A stretch of DNA of 64,000 bases from Lepidodermella squamata (Eukaryota; Gastrotricha). Both the position numbers and the translations under genes were made by a program. The stretch lies in NCBI GenBank assembly GCA_047495785.1, contig JBLDXI010000026.1, positions 496,001 to 560,000 on the forward strand, written 5' to 3'. Positions within the stretch are counted from its first letter, which is position 1. The number at the start of each line of letters is the position of its first letter. Below are positions 56,280-64,000 of the stretch, piece by piece. Below the pieces are notes generated by a model. It was not told where the DNA came from and did not search any database. It saw only the letters and a program-made list of their open reading frames with translations.

Positions 56280-57522
56280 AGATGTTTTGAGACAACAAAA
56301 TAACATTTCCAATTTACGGTTTTTCAAGTGAAGTTGCTGACCCTCATAAAATTACATGACGTTTCCTGATAATTTAAAAAAATAAAACTAGTTTCCTGAA
56401 AAATATTTTCTAGAATCATTCTTGGTTGTTTCCTTATTGAAATTTATCTCACTATATTCTGGTTCAACCCTATTGTTTGAAGTTCGACGAAAGACCTAAG
56501 CAACAAGCAACGTTCGTTAGGTTCTTCAAAGCAGACATCTGAAAGCTTGTATCCAGTCGTCATGTTATTTTTTCACCGCACAATCGATAATCAACCCAAT
56601 CTGCGGGTTTTTACTAAGAAATAGATCTAGAACTAGAACTTTTTTTAATAAATGCAGATCCGGACAATTTTCTCAAATCGGACTTTTTCAAACAGGGGGC
56701 TTTGAGCTGTTTTTGTCGGATTGTTTGGCAACAAAGTAGATGTGCTTGGTGTGCCCTGGATCAGTCGAGCTGCAGGGTTTAGGGTTTCCAGTTTCACGAA
56801 ACGCACCGCACAATCTGCTAATTTTTAAATCAGCTGCTGGCTCAATTTCCAGTATCAAAATTCACTCGCCATGGTGTCTGCTACATGTTTATGTCTTATG
56901 CGATGATCAAATATCTGTGTCTTATCGAAGATATATTAATTAACAAATGCAGTTTTCCCGTGCCAATTTTGTGACGCTTACTTTTGTATCCTCCTTTATG
57001 TCCTTTATGGGCCTAACATGTTATAGCTATGTGATATTACTTCATTTTCAGCTATGTCTGGGTTTAAGGTTTCTTGCGTGGCGATGAGAAGGGGCGGAAC
57101 GGCAGAACAAAAGTAGACATTTCCAGCCTCTAAAATATCCGTTCGACTTTGTTTTTGAGAGGTACTAAAAACGAGGACCACAGGGCCGCAGTTTCCCAAA
57201 CGCTAGCTAGCGGTGTTTATGAAAGGGCCGGTACCACACTATCCTACAACTTGAATTGATTAATTTCATAGGTTAAATGTTAAATCGTCCGCAACGCTGA
57301 AAAATAATCTCGAAAAGCTAGCGTGAGTACTTGGATTAGCAGCCGTAGTACTCATGCCATTTACCCTAACTGTAGCACCCCTGAAACCATTGTTAATGAC
57401 ACCAGCAGTTACCGCTTCATATCTGTTCATGTATTAAACAGCTGATTTTATTGAGGGATAGAACTCACACGTTTGTTTTTCAGAACAGAGATTGGGTCGG
57501 ATATGGTAACGGGCCCGCATTC
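56280..57522. other. Intergenic between convergent receptors 4 and 5
   Basis: No convincing gene; ORFs 56740-56943 and 57005-57199 lack domains. It contains the 3' UTRs of both neighbours. Confidence 0.45.
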
Positions 57523-58872
57523 TCATGGGAAACATTCGCTTTTTATCATGTCGCCTGCTATTGCAGGAGATTCAGCTAAATTAATTGTTTTGGTGAAAGT
57601 TTTGAACATATGTGACGGATCATCATTGATAGCTATTTCACTCAGCGAAATTCTTTGAGCGTCCAATGCGGCACCAATGCACGCGCGGAATTTCAGCAGT
57701 CTAGCGTTAACAATAGATTTATCCCCACTTGAGGCTAACAGCATTTCAGACTGCAAAGCAGATAACAATCGTCGTTGAAATTGCATGACACGGGGATTTT
57801 TACCAGAAATATCTATAAAGAAAATCCTATTATTCGAGATTGTGTTCCAAAGGATCCCTACCATAAAAAATTAAAACACTCAGCAGGAACGCAGCCTCCA
57901 GGAAAGACGGACTGAAATCTTCGAGTTGTTGCTTCAGATGGTTGATTTTGGGCATCATCCTCTGCGCAACACGTTAATCAGTATTATTGCTGTAAAAACC
58001 CAATTTTTACCGTCATTAGCCGCGGAAATGTGTCGTACATTAGAGGCATGGCCTTATCCGGCATTCCCAGCCACGAAGGGTTAGCTGAACTTGGCAAATT
58101 GTGATAAACTGCTGCCATGTGAATTATTGACGAAGCTCGCAACTCGCGAAAGTCTTGCTCTGTAAGTTCCGGAGTAAGATCTGCAAAATGGAATAACAAA
58201 AAGGTCACCTATACTCTTTGCTACGCTTTGACTCACCTAGGTAGCAAAAGCCATAAGCGTTCAAGAGATTAGCGTTATGAACACCTTGATAGAATAATCT
58301 TTCTTTCAGCTGTATCGAATTCTGTATTGGGGACTCTTTAAAAGGAGCCTTAAGAGAATTCAATTTTATAGAATATTAAAACATAAATGCACGCTTATTA
58401 CGAATTCAAGGCCGTGGAGAACAGTGAAAGCCCGAAGCGATCGCATCGAAATTATTGAATTCGGTTCTTCAATAACCAACTCTGGAGTCTTACTCAGAAT
58501 TAGAGGCGATTCAGGCTCGTATTTGAGGAAATCTGTGACTTGTATGATGCGTGGAACTTTAGCTTCTTCACATAAATATTTGCCTGCGGGAAAATCAATT
58601 TGTTATTTCAAGTTTGAATGAATAATAAAATTTCGTAGCAAACTTTGCATTCCTGTTGCCAGACAGCGGTGGAAGCGGCATTTCGCACACATTTTACGCG
58701 CGACGTAGATAGTTGCAACGGATTGGTGGGCTGATCGAGCGTGATGGCGACATTTCAGCAAGCTGTAACGTTGGCAATTTCGTCGGAAAAATTTCTGGCA
58801 GGCCTCGCAGGTTCTCGGTTGATACTTTTCACGCGGTACCACGAAGCAATCGCACACAGAGCATTTAGTCAT
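57523..58872 (-). CDS. Divergent nuclear receptor 5 (type II)
   Basis: Six exons (58872-58644, 58583-58402, 58348-58237, 58180-58011, 57961-57862, 57812-57523) give 360 residues. The DBD starts at the N-terminus: MTKCSVCDCFVVPREKYQ, CEACQKFFRRNCQR, then CRH and MCAKCRFHRCLATGM. The helical part includes LRAFTVLHGLEF, LTPELTEQDFRELRASSIIH, VYHNLPSSANPSWLG, FSPSFLEAAFLLSVLIFY and LQSEMLLASSGDKSIVNARL. Exons 1, 3, 4 and 5 have exactly the same lengths as in receptors 3 and 6. Probable nuclear transcription factor. Confidence 0.85.
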
Positions 58873-60474
58873 GGTTTATTATCAATATGAAAATATTGAC
58901 AGATAGAGCCAAGATATGTGAAAATATAACTTTGCTCGCTCGCGAACGTGTGAGAGACGCGTAGTCTAATGTCGGAGTTCTCACAAAGTTTATCGATTTA
59001 TAAGCGTTCGGCATATTTTTTTCTAGACTTTATTGTAGGAGAATAATTTGAGCTTTTGACAGCTCAGTACGTTGGAGGAGCGGACTACAAAATCGATTGA
59101 AGTTTATTTGCGATTGAGTTACTACGCTGAATGTTGCGAATAATCACGGCTAGCTGTTGCTGCGGGTAATGGCGGTACTTGTTACTTCGAATACTACTTG
59201 TTCGAATACTTGTTACTTGAATGAAGGTTATATGCCTATAAACGTGCTACACGGCTCAAATAGAGCGCATTTCTGCATTGGCCGATTCGAACTGGTCCTC
59301 CAAAGACATTTGATAGCGAGATCAATGTTTACTCTTGTCCCGCTTCTTTTCGGAAAGCCAAGATACCGTCGTTTCCGAAATACAAGCTCAGGCGGCACTA
59401 AGAAGAACATCAAAGTGCCGACAAAGAAGTGCCGCCTCGGCTTGTATGTTGGAAAATACGGTATATCAAAGTGCTTAGAAAACCTTCCTCAGTGACATCA
59501 TAGCCATAGGCCATTTTTGACGGATTTTGATATTTCTTGAGGCGATGATAGCAACGAGTTATATAAAGGCAGGCTGCAAAGACGTGAGCAAGGACTTTCA
59601 TCTCCGCGAAGCATGGGCGTCACTGATTTCCTCTCTGACTGTAAACTGCAACCCCTCTAACCGGAAAAGTGTTTGTGGGTCAAGTCTTTATTCAATGAAA
59701 TAATAGGTTAAGGCGTGAAGAAAACAATTGTAATCAATCACATTAAATGTAACATTAAATTCACGTGTTAGGATGAATTAATTTTCCTGAAATTAAAAAA
59801 TAACTAATCTGCAGATTTCCGTGCAACAGAAGGCGATTATCGGAAATATATTTCGGCTAGCGAAGACATAAGAACTAATAGTTCCATGTTTTTTCAGGGC
59901 TGCCGTCTCATCTTCCGAAATTTCGAAAGGAACAGAAAGATGTGCACGTTCAATGCAGTAAATTAACAGAAAAGTGTGTTTTGCCTTGTCTCGTGGTTGA
60001 AAGGGTCCCCGTAAGCTAAGTTCCTAGGGGCCCTTAAATGCTTGAAACGGCCCTGCAACCATCATGCCAAAGTTGCAGATCAAGAGGCATGATGATAGTT
60101 TGACATTCATCATCGGCAAAATGACAAAAAGAGGCAGCGACAACAAGGCAGAGGTTTTGCTGATCTTAATACTCTCTTTTATCTATTTAACTAATGTCGA
60201 ACCCTGATGACTGTCGATGGTACTCGTTGTACCGAAATTTCATGATTAAAAGTGTACAATTTACTCACGTTAGTCACAGCTCAGCTATTTAGTCCTCTAT
60301 AACACGTATAGCTGCATATCGCATTGATAATAATATGATCCAAGTATGTAGCAGCAAATTTAGCCTATCCTATAATCAAAGTAATACTGACTGATGGAGG
60401 TGACACGAATAAATTCAAGTGCTGACGATGATCTGCAAACGATCCAGAAACGCATGCTAACAGCCGAATTTAGT
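58873..60474. other. Intergenic between receptors 5 and 6
   Basis: It holds the upstream region of receptor 5 (with CACACGTTCGCGAGCG read on the minus strand), a 37-bp-arm hairpin at 59364-59463 and no gene I can support. Confidence 0.45.
59364..59463. repeat. Hairpin with 37-bp arms
   Basis: TACCGTCGTTTCCGAAATAC and the following bases to GGCGGCACTA (59364-59400) are the near reverse complement of 59427-59463 (AAGTGCCGCCTCGGCTTGTA .. ATACGGTA), with a 26-bp loop. A small fold-back element or a remnant of transposon ends. Confidence 0.8.
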
Positions 60475-61804
60475 TCATTCTGCCAACGGCGAGGACTGAA
60501 ACTCAGCTATATTAAGAATCTCGGTGAAAATCTTGAACCGAGGTGACGGATCTGCCAAAGCTATCAGCTTCATTTCATGCAACAAACATTTTTGAACATC
60601 GAAAGCAGCTTGAACACACTTGTGAAACATCAGCAACCTAGCCTCCAACAATGATTTATCCCCACTCGCAGCATGCAGCATTTCAGCGCGAACAGCAGAC
60701 AACAACTGCCGTTGAAGTTTCATGACAAGAGCATTCTTACTGGAAATATCTATAGCAAACCTTATAATCCGCGTCGGTATTAGTGCGGTTTTTTCTTACC
60801 GTGAAAGATTAAAACACTCAGCATGATCGAAGCTTCCAGGAAAGTCGGGTTGAAATTGTCGAGTTGCTCCTTCAAATTAATGATATTCGGCATTGCTTTC
60901 TGTTTGGACAATAATTAAATTAGGAATATTCTTCTATCGCTCAAAAGCATTTTACCGCCACCAGCTGAGGAAATGTGCGCTCGATTAGAGGCATGACTTC
61001 ATTTGGTATTCCGAGCAATGAAGGGCTAGCTGAACTGGGCAAATTGTGATAGACTGCTGTCATGTGCATTATCGACGAAGCTCGAAGATCGCGGAACTCT
61101 TGTCCTGTAAGTTCCGGAGCAAGATCTGTAATGAAAAACAAGAATAACTTCTTCTGTGTATACTCCGCTCGACCCACCTCGAAAGCAGATGCCGTAAGAG
61201 TTGAAAAGATCAGCGGTATAAGAACTTTGTTGGACTAGTCTCTCTCGTAACTGCATCGAATCAAGTATCGAGCCATTCTTCACAGGTGCCTTTTGGCGAA
61301 CTCAGATGGTAAATAAATTCAGAGATAGGAAGCAACGCCCTTACGAATTCAAGACCATGGAGAACGGTGAAAGCTCGAAGTGACCTCATCGCATATTTGC
61401 TAGATCCATCAATAACCACGCCAGGAGTTAGGCCCAGAATTTGTGGCGGTTTAGGTTTGGATAGAGCCTTTGCCTGCTGAGATCGAGCGAGTTTCGCATC
61501 ATCACATAAGAACTTGCCTGTTAAAACATTTAATAAATTGTGTTTTTAAGAATAATAAACATTCAATAAACAAACTCTGCATTCCTGTTGCCAAACAGCG
61601 GTCGAATCGGCATTTTCCACACATTTTACGCGCAACGTATATGACAGCAACCGATTGGTACGCTGATCTAGTGTGATGGCGACATTTCAGCTTACTGTAG
61701 CGTTGGCAATTTCGTCGGAAAAACTTCTGACAAGCATCGCATGTTCGCGTTTGATATTTCTCACGCGGCACTACGAAGCAATCACAGACAAGGCATTTAA
61801 CCAT
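60475..61804 (-). CDS. Divergent nuclear receptor 6 (type II)
   Basis: Six exons (61804-61576, 61517-61345, 61289-61178, 61125-60956, 60899-60800, 60749-60475) give 352 residues. DBD: MVKCLVCDCFVVPREKYQ, CDACQKFFRRNCQR, CRH, MCGKCRFDRCLATGM. Helical region: LRAFTVLHGLEF, APELTGQEFRDLRASSIMH, VYHNLPSSASPSLLG (the Trp of other members is Leu), FNPTFLEASIMLSVLIFH, VRAEMLHAASGDKSLLEARL. Same orientation and structure as receptor 5, so a tandem duplicate. Confidence 0.85.
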
Positions 61805-62185
61805 AGATTTTAATCTGAAATAATGAGTGTTATAACTTGCTCAAAAGTATTCTATTAGCTCTAACCCGCTTTCGAGCGTACATGAAGGATGTAAGGTGCA
61901 TATTAGTCTCACGTCCGTAAGTTCGCAAGATTTATTGATTTATTCGTACTGCTGTATTCTAGACTCTTAAGTAGAACACAGTCCCAACATTAAGAGCTTT
62001 GACAGGTTATGGCATTTGTTATATGCGTCATGGCTGACCAAAAACCTGAGTGTGAGCATGAGGCGTGCTTTTTATTTTCGTATGTTTACTTTTACGCTTT
62101 TCAATCAGGGAAAGTCAGGGAACATTGGTATTCTAGTGGTCAGCGTCAGCAGCACGTATCATACAGTGAAAAGTAACGGGCAGTG
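61805..62185. other. Upstream region of receptor 6
   Basis: No gene seen. GCTTTCGAGCGTACATG near 61868 is weakly like the TTCGCGA element of receptor 5. Confidence 0.35.
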
Positions 62186-62266
62186 AGAGTGCAGCCTCCC
62201 CCAAGAAAGTCGCGTTGAAAGCGTTCATGCAGTTGCTGCTTCAAATGATTAATTTTCGGCATCCCT
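62186..62266 (-). pseudogene. Nuclear receptor exon 5 fragment
   Basis: On the minus strand it reads MPKINHLKQQL, then a broken frame (FQRDFLGGG) matching MPKINHLKQQLEDFSPSFLEAA of receptor 5. No other exon is nearby. Confidence 0.75.
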
Positions 62267-62916
62267 TCGTCCACCGTTATTTCATACTCATTAATGGATG
62301 TCCGCAAATTATGAACATTGCCAGCTTATAACGTACGTTTCATACGTCAAGCCGACGTGTGCTATGGAAGGGTTTGCGCCCAATAAAATGAAATTATTTA
62401 GTCATTTCTGATTTGTTGTTTTTGGTTCAAGTAGAAGTGTACTTGTAGCGGAAAAGACATTAGACGGAAATGATCATGGCGGAATTCGGTCACTTTTCGG
62501 GGGTTCGAAAATCCAATGTTTTCGGCTTGACCCCACGGCCGCATCCTTGATCAAATTATCGGGTTTCGGATGCATTTTTTGGTTTACATGATTTATTCCT
62601 AAACCACCCAGCCGTCATACCGGGTGAGAAACCGTGTTCGCGCTTCGTATTAAGAAATAGGGAAATTTCGTAGGCTGCTTTGAAATAATTTGAAAATAAC
62701 TTAGAACCCCCAAAAAGTGACAAAATCGTTCATTTCCCAGCTGATTCCTTTGAACTGGTTGAAGTTGAAACCGATCCCCATAGATTAAACTAAAAAAATC
62801 GAAATTCCATGACGAGGGATAATGGTTATAGCGCGAGGAACACATGTAAACATGTATGCGCGAGTTTCAAAAAGATCCGCCATAATAAAATTTTACGAAA
62901 ATCGGCAAAAGAATTA
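62267..62916. other. Intergenic, no gene seen
   Basis: Only short accidental ORFs are seen; the one at 62615-62845 (minus) has no domain. Confidence 0.4.
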
Positions 62917-63060
62917 AGCAATCTTGGATGGGTCAGAATACAGAAACACTTTTCTTGTACGAATGACTGTATGAATCGAGGTTCCGCAGGAACCGAAGAT
63001 GAATACAGTCATGAGTACAAGAAAAGTGTTTCTGTATTCTGAGTAAATCCGAGATTGCTT
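62917..63060. repeat. Fold-back element with about 56-60-bp arms
   Basis: The left arm 62917-62972 (AGCAATCT .. CAGAATACAGAAACACTTTT .. GACTGTAT) is the near reverse complement of 63001-63060. The inner 40 bp are almost perfect. The tip CAGAATACAGAAACAC recurs at 63173-63215 as a second small inverted pair, so a family of short inverted elements is nested here. Confidence 0.8.
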
Positions 63061-63280
63061 TTCTCCTCTGTATCTGCCAAAAACTCGGAGAAACGTAGCT
63101 AGAAAGTGCGGGAAAAAGTGATCTTGTACGCCATTTATATAGGAAAATGCGATAATAAAAAGTCCATCTTAATAAAAGTGTTTCTGTATTGTACAGGAAT
63201 ACAGAAACACTATTTCTGTATCGTTTTTTAGCCTCAATCATAGGAGAATTAAATCTTCAAGCTTCCAATAGGAGCTTGAT

Positions 63281-63312
63281 CATAGAGAACAGAAGTACTT
63301 CTGTTCTCTATG
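63281..63312. repeat. Perfect 32-bp palindrome
   Basis: CATAGAGAACAGAAGT followed directly by its reverse complement. CATAGAGAA-type half copies recur at 63339-63350, and an imperfect version is near 50152. Confidence 0.9.
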
Positions 63313-63379
63313 GAGCTTGATCTCTGGCATAGAGAAAGAAGTTCTCTATGATCTCTGGTAACTCCAATCTCTATGGTTC

Positions 63380-63490
63380 TGGGTAAACTTTCGTTGTGCG
63401 TTGTGTACAAATTTCAGTGTGACCAGTGCGACGCTGGTTATATCGGCATGACCACCCGCCATCTGCATCAACGTGTTGAGGAGCACTACC
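63380..63490 (+). mobile_element. Penelope-like retroelement remnant, GIY-YIG domain
   Basis: The plus-strand frame reads VVYKFQCDQCDAGYIGMTTR then HLHQRVEEH. This is the typical start of the Penelope-like GIY-YIG endonuclease: Tyr in VVYKF, CxxC, GYIG, TxRxLxxR and the E-H. Only this part is present; the RT is not seen upstream, and a 19-bp inverted repeat at 63489-63547 interrupts the rest. Confidence 0.82.
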
Positions 63491-63547
63491 ATAGAGCTAG
63501 TTTTAAGATAGAGGTCCTACTCCTGACTCTTAAAACTAGCTCTATGG
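63489..63547. repeat. 19-bp inverted repeat after the GIY-YIG fragment
   Basis: CCATAGAGCTAGTTTTAAG at 63489-63507 and its exact reverse complement at 63529-63547, with a 21-bp loop. Confidence 0.9.
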
Positions 63548-63677
63548 AGCCTGCTGATCAAAAAGACCAAACTAAAAATCAGCCTCAATGTGCAGTCGGA
63601 CTCCGTCAAATTAAAATTATTTTAATTCTTGTTTTGTTGTGATTTTGATTTTGTTGTTTTTCTTCTATACTTCTAGT

Positions 63678-63709
63678 CTGATGATGGTACGAGAGCGTAC
63701 CGAAACGTC
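63678..63709 (+). ncRNA. Hammerhead-ribozyme-like motif of a Penelope-like element
   Basis: CTGATGA at 63678-63684 is followed by T, a perfect 6-bp stem (GGTACG, loop AGAG, CGTACC) and GAAACGTC. CUGAUGA, stem II and GAAA are the hammerhead core, and Penelope-like elements are known to carry minimal hammerheads. Here one extra U lies between CUGAUGA and stem II. Stem I pairing is weak (about two pairs). The self-complementary ACGT after GAA would only allow stem III between two copies. Probably a decayed or dimer-type ribozyme. Confidence 0.5.
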
Positions 63710-63856
63710 ACGCCTTAACAATGGAATTTCATCGCTATACTCAATTCGTATTTTACTGAGAATTTACCCTACGAGGGTGCTTTTTTCAACATTGCGCTCA
63801 TTACACACTTATATTGTCACACATATTGTCCATTGTATCAAAAATGTGCGATTTGA

Positions 63857-63987
63857 GTCTTTCAAAAGCTGCTATAACAGAAAATGCTGTTAGGATCCCC
63901 TCAGAATCCCAGGCAATGTACATAGGCAAGTCTCTCCGAATTTAACCGACAAATCTCAGTTCTGCAAAATAATATGTGGTAATCATA
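63857..63987. repeat. Dispersed repeat, copy 2
   Basis: Partner of 54593-54707 in the same orientation. It runs to near the window edge. Confidence 0.6.
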
Positions 63988-64000
63988 GTGAATGCGATGA

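Noticed and set aside
1-64000. CRISPR arrays, operons with ribosome-binding sites, phage attachment sites
   Set aside because: Spliced animal genes throughout; nothing of prokaryotic type seen.

Overview
This window is nuclear DNA from a small invertebrate animal. Coding exons are split by very short introns (mostly 49-58 bp, GT..AG, acceptors usually TTTCAG-like), and most genes are closely spaced. The gene content is animal: an M13 neprilysin-like peptidase, a peptide GPCR, a discoidin-domain receptor kinase, an SLC18B1-type transporter and a nuclear-receptor cluster. Tiny introns, this acceptor consensus, an expanded divergent nuclear-receptor family and an FMRFamide-receptor-like GPCR suggest a nematode or nematode-like ecdysozoan. 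I cannot fix the phylum from sequence alone.

Layout. 1-3.6 kb (minus strand): the 5' part of a two-pass membrane protein resembling prominin, then a complete secreted M13 metallopeptidase. 3.7-25.1 kb: an array of small secreted proteins I do not recognise, all minus strand, all carrying C-x9-C-x5-[FY][FY]. It has two intron-containing founders (3757, 4625), an intron-containing pseudogene (8101), seven intronless genes of two alternating subtypes (A at 9496, 13563, 17870, 23754; B at 10969, 15759, 21678) and degraded copies. A plus-strand GPCR (6676-7903) lies inside the array, and a copy of its last exon lies near 15.1 kb. The tandem units can be aligned to each other, so one copy serves as the empty site for insertions in another. 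This exposes a tRNA-derived SINE, a 180-bp TA-flanked MITE, a poly(A) retroelement with target-site duplication, and a broken LINE reverse transcriptase carrying a piece of an A gene.

26.3-31.2 kb: a discoidin-domain receptor tyrosine kinase (minus strand) with altered HRD and DFG motifs. Its 5' end is not found. 31.2-43.8 kb is about 12.6 kb without a convincing gene, probably its 5' intron and regulatory DNA. 43.8-47.1 kb: an LRAT-domain plus AIG1-type GTPase fusion protein, then an SLC18B1-like transporter.

48.5-61.8 kb: a cluster of divergent nuclear receptors. Five are complete (48536+, 53025+, 54896+, 57523-, 60475-) with the same six-exon, phase 1-0-1-0-1 structure. A sixth is scrambled around an 830-bp, almost perfect inverted repeat. 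All have an unusual DNA-binding domain in which the second zinc finger lacks its second cysteine and has a conserved C-x-H instead. The last 2 kb holds fold-back repeats and a Penelope-like retroelement remnant: a GIY-YIG fragment and a hammerhead-like motif.

The genes do not form an operon or one pathway. The two main local themes are lineage-specific tandem expansions (secreted C-x9-C proteins and nuclear receptors) and their break-up by transposons and rearrangement.
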